Assembly (NCBI GenBank): GCA_050943225.1
Contig: JBMNOT010000037.1
Location: 1 to 13,531 of the forward strand
Source of the DNA: SZUA-584 sp050943225
Lineage (GTDB): Bacteria; Bacillota; Clostridia; Christensenellales; SZUA-584
Direction of reading: 5' to 3'
Length of the DNA: 13,531 bases
Below the pieces are notes generated by a model. It saw only the letters and a list, made by a program, of their open reading frames with translations, searched no databases and was not told the DNA's origin. The position numbers were made by a program, and so were the translations under genes. Below, in pieces: positions 1 through 6,333 of this stretch. Each line of letters begins with the position of its first letter. Position 1 is the first letter of the stretch.

Positions 1-445
1 GCCAGAAGTTGTGCACCCACAGCCACCGGGGCAGCTGATAGGCACTCGGCCCCAGATGCTGCGCGTTCAGTATGAACGATATCGTCTGTTCAGTCTCCAG
101 TACGCGCATCGCGCCGAAGAATGCAAAGAATATCGGAAGCGTGATCAGCATGGGCAGACAGCCGGCCAAAGGCTTTATGCCCTCGGCTTTATACAGCTCC
201 TGCTTCTTTTTCTGCAGCTGCTGCGGATTGTTGGCATAGCGCTTTTGCAGCGACTGCAGCTTGGGCTGAATCATCTGGACCTTGCGCGCGCTGTTCTTCT
301 GCCTCAAATCCAGCGGCAGAATAACAAGGCGCACCAGCACCGTGAGTATCAGTATCGCCCCGGAATAATCGTGAACGAAGCTGTAAACCCACCTCAGCAG
401 CAGAAGAAAGAAGTCAGAGATGAAGTTATTGCTTAAAAAACTCAA
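1..445 (-). CDS. yidC: YidC/Oxa1-family membrane protein insertase, N-terminal part (runs off the window)
   Basis: Inserts and folds inner-membrane proteins, alone or with Sec. The 148 visible codons cover a first membrane segment (about residues 11-40) with the conserved positively charged groove arginine at R39 (motif LVRLVILPL), then a long basic/glutamine-rich cytoplasmic hairpin (about 44-85), then a second hydrophobic segment beginning with KPLAGCLPMLITLPIFFAFF. The start is TTG at 445-443: a GGAGG lies ten bases upstream (456-460) and no in-frame ATG or GTG is available between it and the yidD stop. No lipobox is present at the N-terminus, unlike Bacillus SpoIIIJ. It follows yidD by 32 bases and is probably cotranscribed with rnpA and yidD. 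The C-terminal membrane segments are outside the window. Confidence 0.93.
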   Translation of the reverse strand, partial: MSFLSNNFISDFFLLLLRWVYSFVHDYSGAILILTVLVRLVILPLDLRQKNSARKVQMIQPKLQSLQKRYANNPQQLQKKKQELYKAEGIKPLAGCLPMLITLPIFFAFFGAMRVLETEQTISFILNAQHLGPSAYQLPRWLWVHNFW

Positions 446-455
446 AGCTTTAAGT

Positions 456-460
456 CCTCC
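456..460 (-). promoter_or_regulatory. Shine-Dalgarno site that fixes the TTG start of yidC
   Basis: Minus-strand GGAGG, ten bases before the TTG at 445. It is the only good ribosome binding site between the yidD stop and the first conserved YidC residues, so it decides the start. Confidence 0.75.
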
Positions 461-477
461 GTCATCGTTTGGCGGCC

Positions 478-687
478 TTAGGGAACGGGGTCATACCCGC
501 CCTTGCAGAAAGGGTTGCACCTCAGCACACGCCATATGGACAGCCGCAGCCCTTTAAGTGCGCCGTACCGCTCAATAGCCTGCACAGCGTACTCGGAGCA
601 CGAAGGCGTGAACCGGCAGGCCTGCGGCAGATAGGGTGAAATTGCCCGTTTGTAAAACCGGAACAGTGAAATCAATGCGCGCTTCAT
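478..687 (-). CDS. yidD: YidD membrane protein insertion efficiency factor
   Basis: Small (69 aa) amphipathic, membrane-associated protein thought to help YidC-dependent insertion. The family signature is complete: an N-terminal amphipathic helix (MKRALISLFRFYKRAISPYL), the cysteine-containing core CRFTPSCSEYA (residues 24-34) and the C-terminal RCNPFCKGGYDPVP. Length is typical. Its ATG overlaps the rnpA stop in an ATGA (684-687), so translation is probably coupled to rnpA. The order rnpA-yidD-yidC is the standard one in bacteria. Confidence 0.95.
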   Translation of the reverse strand: MKRALISLFRFYKRAISPYLPQACRFTPSCSEYAVQAIERYGALKGLRLSIWRVLRCNPFCKGGYDPVP

Positions 688-1028
688 GATGACTTGTCCA
701 TAAGCCCCGCCTTTTTGAGCAGCTTGCCGACCGAAGCAACGATGTCCGCATATGTCATATCTTTGGCAGATTCCCTTGGGGTAAACACCAGCAAACAGTT
801 TTTTGAAACTCCGCCCAGCATCGCAAAAAAGGCTTCCTTCATCCGCCTTTTCAGCCTGTTGCGCTGCACGCTGTTGCCCAGCTTCCGCGATACGGAAAAG
901 CCCACCTTCAAATGAGGCGTTTTGGTGACGACATATACAAGCACCATATGGCTATCCGAAACGGATCGCCCTCTTCTGTAAACATATCTGAATTCTTTGT
1001 TGCGCCTCAGCGAATATTCTCGCCTCAA
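684..1028 (-). CDS. rnpA: Ribonuclease P protein component
   Basis: Basic protein subunit of RNase P, which with the catalytic RNA trims the 5' leader of precursor tRNAs. At 114 aa it is the usual length. It has the family features: N-terminal RREYSLRRNKEFRYVYRRG, the strand KVGFSVSRKLGNSV, and the RNR helix motif QRNRLKRRMKEA (residues 55-66). The start is TTG at 1028, preceded by AGGAAAG (1033-1039); no ATG fits. It lies 54 bases after rpmH, with an intrinsic terminator in the gap, so expression probably depends on readthrough. The stop overlaps the yidD start. The RNase P RNA gene is not in the window. Confidence 0.95.
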   Translation of the reverse strand: MRREYSLRRNKEFRYVYRRGRSVSDSHMVLVYVVTKTPHLKVGFSVSRKLGNSVQRNRLKRRMKEAFFAMLGGVSKNCLLVFTPRESAKDMTYADIVASVGKLLKKAGLMDKSS

Positions 1029-1050
1029 TGATCTTTCCTATCCATGCGGC

Positions 1051-1074
1051 AAAAAATGCCGGGGAAGCCGGCAT
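1051..1074 (-). terminator. Intrinsic terminator/attenuator between rpmH and rnpA
   Basis: On the minus strand a 7-bp perfect stem, ATGCCGG with CCGGCAT (1068-1074 and 1056-1062), has a 5-base loop and runs into a T tract opposite the A run at 1051-1056. It begins 8 bases after the rpmH stop. It would keep L34 output far above RNase P protein output from one promoter. Confidence 0.8.
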
Positions 1075-1082
1075 CAAGCTCT

Positions 1083-1217
1083 TTAAGCGGAAAGTACCTT
1101 TCTTCCCTTGGCTCTTCTGCGCTTCAACACATTCCGACCAGCCTTGGTCTTCATTCTCTTTCTGAATCCGTGCTCTTTCTTGCGCTGCCTCTTCTTCGGC
1201 TGTAGCGTCCTCTTCAT
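1083..1217 (-). CDS. rpmH: 50S ribosomal protein L34
   Basis: Very short, highly basic large-subunit ribosomal protein. The 44-residue product starts MKRTLQPKKRQRKKEHGFRK and ends AKGRKVLSA, and matches L34 along its full length, including the MKTKAGRNVLKRRRAKGR block. It begins with ATG at 1217; an AGAGAG-type weak Shine-Dalgarno lies about nine bases upstream. It is first in the rpmH-rnpA-yidD-yidC transcript, driven by the consensus promoter at 1295-1323, with a leader of about 70 bases. In most bacteria dnaA lies on the other side of rpmH; here it does not. Confidence 0.97.
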   Translation of the reverse strand: MKRTLQPKKRQRKKEHGFRKRMKTKAGRNVLKRRRAKGRKVLSA

Positions 1218-1294
1218 GGTTGCAGTCTCTCTTTCCTGTTTTAAGCCATATATTTTAAGCCAAAATCGGCCTGTCTCGCTAATAAGACGGATAT

Positions 1295-1323
1295 ATTATA
1301 TTGAAGTCCCCCTCTGATGTCAA
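1295..1323 (-). promoter_or_regulatory. Perfect-consensus sigma-A promoter for rpmH
   Basis: Minus strand TTGACA (1318-1323), a 17-base spacer, then TATAAT (1295-1300). Both hexamers and the spacing are exact consensus. The predicted start is near 1288, giving a leader of about 70 bases to the rpmH ATG. The -35 box is part of the direct repeat at 1318-1367. Confidence 0.88.
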
Positions 1324-1367
1324 CCTCAATGATTTGCCAGCTCTACGTTGTCAAATGATTTGCCAGC
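1318..1367. repeat. Two imperfect direct copies of a ~20-base element next to rpmH
   Basis: Each copy holds TGTCAA followed by AATGATTTGCCAGC. Copy one is 1318-1341 and has a four-base insertion between the two blocks; copy two is 1349-1367, with the blocks fused. The 14-base blocks at 1328-1341 and 1354-1367 are identical. Repeated terminal motifs beginning TGT are known from IS21-type insertion sequences, so this may be an IS-end scar, but no transposase is present. A regulatory repeat is the alternative. Confidence 0.6.
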
Positions 1368-1390
1368 CCTTGGTTAACAAAGATTTCTGT

Positions 1391-1672
1391 TCAGCCCAGC
1401 TGCCAGAAAATCCATCCCGCCAGTACCGCCTGCACCGCAAGCGCGATGGGTACCAGCACAGAGAACTTGGGCTTTCTGGTCTTGTGCGAAAAAACAAGCA
1501 TCGCCACGTACACACCCGCCGCGCCGAAAAGCAGTGCCCATGCGATCAGCGCTCTTTCGGACACGCGCCTTTTTTTCAGCCTGGCCGCCCGTTTATCTGC
1601 CGCGCACAGGGCAAAGCCCGCGATATTCACCGCCAGCAAAGCCGCCCCGGCAATTACCGACTACCTAGGCAT
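1391..1672 (-). pseudogene. DUF1294 small membrane protein, with an amber codon after codon 3
   Basis: Function unknown; members are short membrane proteins. The downstream part (1391-1639) matches DUF1294: a hydrophobic start, the CAADKRAAR segment, RRVSERALIAWALLFGAAGVYVAMLVF, then SHKTRKPKF and a final hydrophobic helix. The best start is ATG at 1672: a GGTGAGG site lies five bases upstream (1678-1684) and a promoter ends just before that. However, codon 4 is TAG (1661-1663), after which the same frame continues SVIAGAALLAVN into the family sequence. From 1672 the DK pair falls about residue 25, close to where I expect it in relatives; from the TTG at 1639 it falls at 14-15. So this is a recent nonsense mutation, a sequencing error, or a protein made by reinitiation at TTG 1639 (82 aa). 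TAG acts as an ordinary stop for ktrA and alaS here. Confidence 0.7.
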
Positions 1673-1692
1673 ATTATCCTCACCGCCTGTTT

Positions 1693-1721
1693 ATTTTATC
1701 CATTTGCGCCTTGCCCGTCAA
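1693..1721 (-). promoter_or_regulatory. Sigma-A promoter for the DUF1294 gene
   Basis: Minus strand TTGACG (1716-1721), 17-base spacer, TAAAAT (1693-1698). The predicted start near 1686 leaves a leader of about 14 bases that holds the GGTGAGG site and leads straight to the ATG at 1672. This supports that ATG as the original start despite the amber codon. Confidence 0.7.
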
Positions 1722-1732
1722 CTGACAATGTT

Positions 1733-1761
1733 TTGATTTTTGCATCCAATAAGTATATAAT
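1733..1761 (+). promoter_or_regulatory. Sigma-A promoter for the aminotransferase gene
   Basis: TTGATT (1733-1738), 17-base spacer, perfect TATAAT (1756-1761). The predicted start is near 1768, about 68 bases before the coding start. It is back to back with the DUF1294 promoter. Confidence 0.7.
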
Positions 1762-1835
1762 CATGCTTAATGATTTACCCATCATGACCAAACTGACAAA
1801 GGAAAAGCGCAAGTATCGGCGCTGCGGCAACCGAC

Positions 1836-2993
1836 ATGCAGACATCCAAACTGTTGCAACGGCTTTCATCCGGCATATTCACCGAGCTTGCCAAAGAAAA
1901 GGCGGCTCTGCACGCAGCCGGAGTGGACGTTATTGACCTGGGCGTGGGCACGCCCAACATCCCGCCAGCCCATGCCATCAAGCAGACCATCGCCGAAGAA
2001 GCGATGAAAGACACCAGCTATGTTTACGCCATCGGCGATTTGCCCGAGCTGACCGAAGCGGCGTCAGCGTGGTATCAGCGGCGGTACGGCGTTACGCTGG
2101 ACCCCGCCGCCGAGATATGCTCGGTGCTGGGCACGCAGGAAGGGTTGGCGCACTGCTGCCTGCCCATCATCGACCCGGGCGACACCGTGATACTGCAGGA
2201 CCCCTGCTATCCCGCGTTTTTTGTGGGGGCGGCTCTCGCCCATGCCGAGGTGTTCCGCATCCCGCAGCGGCCCGAAAAAGGATTTATCATCGACTTTGCC
2301 GACATACCGGCGGATGTGGCCCGGCGTGCCAAGCTGATGATCGTGTCGTATCCCAACAACCCCACCACAGCGGTGGCGCCGCCGTCGTTTTACGACGACC
2401 TGGTCACGTTCGCCAAAGATAACGATATTTTTATCATTCACGACAACGCCTACAGCGAGCTCACGTTCGACGGCCTGCGCGTGGGCAGCTTTCTCGCGCA
2501 CAAAGGCGCGAAGGACATCGGCGCGGAGTTCAACTCCCTGTCCAAAACGTATGGATACGCGGGCGCGCGGCTCGGCTTCTGCCTGGGCAACGCCGACTAT
2601 ATCGCGGCATTAAAGCAGGTCAAATCCAACACCGACTACGGCGTGTTCCTGCCGGTGCAGCGGGGAGGCATCCGTGCGCTGATGTGCGACGATGCCGTCA
2701 TCCGCGCCACCGCCGCCGAGTATGAACAGCGCCGCGACATACTGATCCGCGCGTTTGCCGACGTCGGCTGGGCCATCACGCCGCCCAAAGCCACGATGTT
2801 CGTCTGGGCCAAAACGCCGGACGCCTGGCCGGACGATGTCGCGTTCGCCAAAATGCTGATGCGCAAAGCGGGCGTCATCGTGGTGCCGGGCAGCGCTTTC
2901 GGCGATCTGGGCAAAGGCTACGTGCGCATCGCGCTCGTGCAGGACAAAGAGTGCATCGAGGAAGCCGCGCGCCGCATCGGCGCCTGCCTGTGA
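1836..2993 (+). CDS. Fold-type I PLP-dependent aminotransferase (aspartate / LL-diaminopimelate aminotransferase-like)
   Basis: Cytoplasmic enzyme moving an amino group between an amino acid and a 2-oxo acid through pyridoxal phosphate. At 385 aa it is full length for class I/II. Landmarks in order: LGVGTPNIPP (35-44), GTQEGLAH (99-106), SYPNNPTT with the cofactor asparagine at 175, HDNAYSEL with D203 and Y206, SLSKTYGYAGARLGF with the Schiff-base lysine K237, and GYVRIALV with the carboxylate-binding R364. The threonine after NNPT replaces the usual glycine. The general pattern resembles the DapL/Asp aminotransferase branch, but the substrate cannot be read from the sequence. The start is uncertain: ATG 1836 has no good Shine-Dalgarno nearby (AAAGGA is over 30 bases upstream), though the protein begins where I expect relatives to begin. 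A PhzF gene follows after 71 bases. Confidence 0.9.
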   Translation: MQTSKLLQRLSSGIFTELAKEKAALHAAGVDVIDLGVGTPNIPPAHAIKQTIAEEAMKDTSYVYAIGDLPELTEAASAWYQRRYGVTLDPAAEICSVLGTQEGLAHCCLPIIDPGDTVILQDPCYPAFFVGAALAHAEVFRIPQRPEKGFIIDFADIPADVARRAKLMIVSYPNNPTTAVAPPSFYDDLVTFAKDNDIFIIHDNAYSELTFDGLRVGSFLAHKGAKDIGAEFNSLSKTYGYAGARLGFCLGNADYIAALKQVKSNTDYGVFLPVQRGGIRALMCDDAVIRATAAEYEQRRDILIRAFADVGWAITPPKATMFVWAKTPDAWPDDVAFAKMLMRKAGVIVVPGSAFGDLGKGYVRIALVQDKECIEEAARRIGACL

Positions 2994-3064
2994 GCCGAAT
3001 CCGGCTCTCAGACCGGTTGCTTTAAGCTTCCTCGGGCTGCAATACACTTTTCGGAGGCCAAACG

Positions 3065-3844
3065 ATGCAATACTTTGTAATCGACGCGTTCACAGACAGG
3101 CTTTTTTCCGGCAACCCCGCGGGCGTCTGCCTGCTGGAGAATTGGCCGGAAGCCGCCGTGATGCAAAGCATCGCGATGGAGAACAACCTCTCGGAAACGG
3201 CTTTTCTGGTGCGCGAGAGCAGCGGCGCATACGGCCTACGCTGGTTCACGCCGGAAACGGAGATAGACCTGTGCGGCCATGCCACGCTCGCCAGCGCATT
3301 TGTGCTGATGAACGAAGTGCAAGCGGTATCCGGCTCAGTGGAGTTCCACACTAAAAGCGGCACGCTGACCGTCTCACAAAGCGGCGATGTGTTCACCATG
3401 GACTTTCCCAGCCGTCCGCCCGTTCCCTGCGAGGTTCCGCCTCGGCTGGAGCAGGCTTTGGGCGCATCCATACTGGAAGCGCACGCCTCGCGGGATCTTC
3501 TGGTGCTGCTCGAGAACGAGGATGCCGTCAGAAACCTTCGCCCCGACTTTTCGCTGCTGAAACAGCTTAAAGACGTATTTGCCGTCATCGTCACCGCCAG
3601 GGGTACGGACTGCGACTTTGTTTCACGCTTCTTCGCGCCGGGCATCGGCGTCCCGGAAGATCCGGTCACCGGCTCGTCCCATTCCACGCTCATCCCGTTC
3701 TGGCGTGCGCGGCTCGGCAAAAAGCAGATGATCGCTAGGCAGCTCTCCGCCCGCGGCGGCACGCTGATGTGCGAATACTGCGGCGACCGCGTCAAAATCG
3801 GTGGCACCGCCGTCTGCTACCTGCGCGGCGAGATCAACCTGTAA
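3065..3844 (+). CDS. PhzF-family isomerase (diaminopimelate-epimerase fold)
   Basis: PhzF-type proteins share the two-lobed DapF fold and catalyse proton shifts or isomerisations. PhzF itself acts in phenazine synthesis; most relatives have no assigned substrate. The 259-aa product is of normal length. Seen here: N-terminal VIDAFTDRLFSGNPAGV, NNLSETAF with the glutamate E44 that corresponds to catalytic E45 of PhzF, CGHATLASAFVL (70-81) and RFFAPGIGVPEDPVTGSSH (188-206), the second-lobe signature. The start is ATG with GGAGG seven bases upstream (3053-3057). It is probably cotranscribed with the aminotransferase. A short hairpin without a T tract follows the aminotransferase stop and is not a convincing terminator. 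No phenazine genes are near, so a phenazine role is unlikely; an amino-acid side reaction is an inference. Confidence 0.9.
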   Translation: MQYFVIDAFTDRLFSGNPAGVCLLENWPEAAVMQSIAMENNLSETAFLVRESSGAYGLRWFTPETEIDLCGHATLASAFVLMNEVQAVSGSVEFHTKSGTLTVSQSGDVFTMDFPSRPPVPCEVPPRLEQALGASILEAHASRDLLVLLENEDAVRNLRPDFSLLKQLKDVFAVIVTARGTDCDFVSRFFAPGIGVPEDPVTGSSHSTLIPFWRARLGKKQMIARQLSARGGTLMCEYCGDRVKIGGTAVCYLRGEINL

Positions 3845-3964
3845 TTCCGTAATAAAAGGTTAAGAAGCATCTGGCCCGATTTTAAATGACGAAAGACCGG
3901 CAGGCACAGATTTCCATCCGGCTTTCCTCATATTTTTTTCTTTGCCGCAAACAATAGAGGCGTA

Positions 3965-4248
3965 GAGTTCACAGCATAAAAAGCCGGAACCGGTGCGTTC
4001 AGCGGGCTCCGAAAGCAAGCGCCCGCAAAACACGAGACAGCAAGGCTTATGACACACGCGGACGTTCGCACAGGAGCCCCATGAGGGTCTAGTGAATAAC
4101 GGCAGCGATACCGGCTTATCGCTTGTGCCAAAGCATAGGCGGAGTTTTCCGCAGCCCCTCAGTATGGGCGCATACGGTATAAAGCTATGAACTCGGATCA
4201 AAAAGCGGCGGCGCGGGACTTATGGTCTTAGTGCCGTCGTCTTATTTT
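3965..4248 (+). ncRNA. Unidentified multibranched structured RNA with its own terminator
   Basis: This interval has no convincing gene but many nested helices. P1: 3965-3975 with 4184-4194 (GAGTTCA/TGAACTC plus AGC/GCT, one mismatch). P2: 3990-3997 with 4169-4177 (one bulged A, one G-U). P3: GCGGGC 4002-4007 with 4021-4026. P5: CCCATGAGGG 4078-4087 with CCCTC 4156-4160 and ATGGG 4164-4168. P6: hairpin 4101-4129, with AGCGATA/TATCGCT inside GGC/GCC. P7: GCGGA/TCCGC 4139-4152. A terminator follows 11 bases after P1. The plus strand is favoured because unpaired stretches are A-rich and G-U pairs in P2 and the terminator would be A-C mismatches on the other strand; P1 alone is slightly better on the minus strand. 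I saw no clear promoter, so the 5' end is approximate. The family is not recognised; raiA-type RNA is one class to test. Confidence 0.6.
4206..4248 (+). terminator. Intrinsic terminator after the structured RNA (and possibly phzF)
   Basis: Outer stem CGGCGGCGC (4206-4214) with GTGCCGTCG (4231-4239), 9 bp including two G-U; inner stem GGAC (4216-4219) with GTCT (4225-4228); then TCTTATTTT. On the minus strand the wobble pairs become A-C mismatches, so the stem is best read on the plus strand. A short T run also lies on the minus-strand side, so some bidirectional action on ktrA transcripts is possible. Confidence 0.7.
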
Positions 4249-4253
4249 AGCGG

Positions 4254-4916
4254 CTATTTGACATTCATGGCCTCCAGCCGCGCGATGCTCTCTTGGTTGC
4301 CCGCCACAATCAGTCTATCGTCCTTTTCTATTACATCATCACCATGCGGCGAGCTGTTTATTTCGCTGTTTTTCTTGATCGCGATCACGTTCACACCATA
4401 TTTCTTGCGCAAATCCAGCTCGAGCAGGCTCTTGTTCTCCCACTCGGGCAATACGGAAATATTCACGATCCGAAGATCCCCCGCTATCTCGATATAGTCC
4501 AGAATGTTGGAATTCGCGAGATTGTGCGCCACGCGCAGCCCCATATCCCGCTCGGGGAACACCACGCGGTCTGCGCCGGTCTTATACAGCACCTTGCCGT
4601 GCAGCTCACTTATTGCCTTGGCGAGCACAAAGCCCACGCCCAGTTCCTTGCATAGCATCGTCACCAAAATGCTGGCCTGGATATCGATGCCGATGGCCAC
4701 CACGGCCACGTCAAAGTTGCGGAGCCCCAGCGCTATCAGCGCCTTTTCATCCGCTGCATCAGCTTGTACGGCGTGCGTCACATACGGGGCGATCTCGGCC
4801 ACCAGCGCTTCGTCGCTGTCCACAGCCAGCACTTCCTGCCCCAGGCTGGCAAGCCCCCTGGCCACGCTTTGTCCAAAGCGTCCCATGCCGATAACGGCAA
4901 ACTGTTTTTTCGCCAT
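4254..4916 (-). CDS. ktrA: KtrA-type potassium channel regulatory subunit (RCK_N + RCK_C)
   Basis: Cytoplasmic ring-forming subunit that gates the KtrB potassium channel in response to ATP/ADP and, in many Firmicutes, c-di-AMP. The 220-residue protein has one RCK unit, which points to Ktr rather than the double-unit TrkA. The nucleotide-binding N-domain shows VIGMGRFG (8-15; GxGxxG) with the acidic strand end AVDSDE (31-36). The RCK_C part covers roughly 135-218 (from DYIEIAGDLRIVNISV to RLIVAGNQESIARLE). It ends in TAG. Its ATG directly follows the ktrB stop (TAAATG) and uses a GGTGGGG just inside ktrB as ribosome binding site, so translation is coupled. Last gene of the minus-strand cluster. 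Confidence 0.92.
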   Translation of the reverse strand: MAKKQFAVIGMGRFGQSVARGLASLGQEVLAVDSDEALVAEIAPYVTHAVQADAADEKALIALGLRNFDVAVVAIGIDIQASILVTMLCKELGVGFVLAKAISELHGKVLYKTGADRVVFPERDMGLRVAHNLANSNILDYIEIAGDLRIVNISVLPEWENKSLLELDLRKKYGVNVIAIKKNSEINSSPHGDDVIEKDDRLIVAGNQESIARLEAMNVK

Positions 4917-6308
4917 TTACCCCACCATAAACCTTTCCTCCGGATAACGGATGCCGGAAGGCATTTGCCCCGCCCGGCTGGTCAGCGCAATTACCAGCGT
5001 CATCAGACCGATGCGGCCCACAAACATCACCACCATCAATACGATCCGGCTGGCGGCGCTCAAATGCGGCGTGATGCCGGTGGACAGGCCCGCTGTGCCA
5101 AACGCAGCCACCACCTCATATAAGATGTTCTCCGAGGTGAACAGGCCGCCGCGGCCGCTTTCAATCGCCATCAGCGTCAGGGAAGCCGCCATTACAAGCA
5201 CAAAACCGGTCAGCGCAATCACGATCGCACGCTGCACCGTACCGGGCGACACTCGCCGCCTGCGCAGCGTGATGTCCCGCCGTCCTAAAATGCCGGAGAA
5301 CGCGAACAGCGCCACAACCGCCGCCGTCGTCGTTTTAATTCCGCCGCCGGTGCTCGCGGGCGATGCGCCGATAAACATCAGCAGTATCATAACAAACTTG
5401 GTGGCCGGCATCAAATCTCCCTGGTGTATCGTGCTAAAACCGCCCGTCCGGGGCGTCAGCGCCTGGAAAAACCCGCCCAGCACCGCGTCTCCGGTGCCCA
5501 AGGCGCCCAATGTTTTGTCATTCCCCAGTTCCGCTGCGTATACGGAAACCAACCCCAGCACTATCAGTATCAGGTTGGTCACCAGCACCAGCTTGGTGTA
5601 CCGCGAAAGCCCCCTGCGTTCACGGATGCGGCTTATGCTGAATATGTCGGTAATCACCCAGAAACCCAGCCCGCCGAGATACACCAGCACTATCAGCGTC
5701 AGCAGCACCAAGGGGTCGGAGGCAAACGGCGCCATGCTGCAGTACGGCGAAAACTCCCTGCCCATCAGATCAAACCCCGCGCTGCTGAACGCGGAAACAG
5801 CATGAAACACGCTGTAATACACGCCCTTCAGTCCGAACATGGGCACAAAACGGATGGCCAGCAGCAACGCGCCGGTGAGTTCGGCGATCAGCGTTACCCG
5901 AATCACCTTCAATACCAGCTTGACCATACCGGAAAGGTCAAATTCGTTCCACATCTCCCGGATAATCATGCGCTCGCTCAGCGTGATGCGCTTGCCGGCC
6001 AGAAAGAACACCATTGTCGTCACCGTCATCAGCCCCAGCGCCCCCACCTGGAACAGCACCAGCAGCACGATCTGCCCGAACAGCGAAAACGTCGTCCCCG
6101 TATCCGTTACCACCAGGCCTGTTACGCAAACCGCCGATGTGGACGTAAAAAAAGCGTCTAGGAAAGACAGCGGACGACCCGTCGTCGTAGCGGCCGGAAG
6201 AGACAGCAAAACCGCACCCAGCAGTATCAGCACGACAAAACCCGCCACGATGACCTGCGTGGGGTGAAGCTTTACACCTCTCTCCAAAACACCGTTTTTA
6301 TTTCCCAT
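4917..6308 (-). CDS. ktrB: KtrB/TrkH-family potassium-transporting membrane subunit
   Basis: Integral membrane K+ channel subunit with four M1-P-M2 repeats. All four filter loops can be seen, each with its key glycine: SAVCVTGL (G64), SAFSSAGF (G178), TPRTGGF (G289) and AFGTAGLSTG (G407). The intramembrane gating loop in the third repeat, GASPASTGGGIKTTT, is at 314-328. Length (463 aa) fits KtrB. ATG 6308 is preceded only by a weak AAAGG about 12 bases away, so the first few residues are uncertain; conserved sequence begins near HPTQVIVAGF. It lies 25 bases after the PHP gene and abuts ktrA, forming a complete Ktr system. No c-di-AMP (ydaO) riboswitch was noticed upstream. Confidence 0.94.
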   Translation of the reverse strand: MGNKNGVLERGVKLHPTQVIVAGFVVLILLGAVLLSLPAATTTGRPLSFLDAFFTSTSAVCVTGLVVTDTGTTFSLFGQIVLLVLFQVGALGLMTVTTMVFFLAGKRITLSERMIIREMWNEFDLSGMVKLVLKVIRVTLIAELTGALLLAIRFVPMFGLKGVYYSVFHAVSAFSSAGFDLMGREFSPYCSMAPFASDPLVLLTLIVLVYLGGLGFWVITDIFSISRIRERRGLSRYTKLVLVTNLILIVLGLVSVYAAELGNDKTLGALGTGDAVLGGFFQALTPRTGGFSTIHQGDLMPATKFVMILLMFIGASPASTGGGIKTTTAAVVALFAFSGILGRRDITLRRRRVSPGTVQRAIVIALTGFVLVMAASLTLMAIESGRGGLFTSENILYEVVAAFGTAGLSTGITPHLSAASRIVLMVVMFVGRIGLMTLVIALTSRAGQMPSGIRYPEERFMVG

Positions 6309-6333
6309 GTGTCACGAAAACCTTTGGATTGTT

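Noticed and set aside
1218..1390. oriC next to rpmH
   Set aside because: No dnaA gene and no cluster of TTATCCACA-like boxes; only isolated weak matches occur elsewhere in the window.
1301..1936. Plus-strand frame of 211 codons opposite the DUF1294 gene
   Set aside because: It runs antisense to DUF1294 and into the aminotransferase start in another frame; the composition is that of a shadow frame in GC-rich DNA.
2992..3007. Hairpin GAGCCG-AATC-CGGCTC after the aminotransferase stop as terminator
   Set aside because: The six-base stem is perfect but no T tract follows, so termination there is unlikely; it may be a processing or stability element.
3985..4012. Minus-strand hairpin followed by CTTTTT as a ktrA terminator
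   Set aside because: The stem is short and interrupted, and it lies inside the nested helices of the proposed plus-strand RNA; kept only as an outside possibility.
3860..4201. Minus-strand frame of 113 codons, and a 67-codon frame at 3928-4131
   Set aside because: Cysteine-rich, unordered composition, no ribosome binding site or domain, and both overlap the helices of the proposed RNA, which explain the region better.
6309..6333. c-di-AMP (ydaO-type) riboswitch controlling ktrB
   Set aside because: The gap before ktrB is only 25 bases, and the leader of the whole cluster (9778-9843) is too short for that riboswitch.
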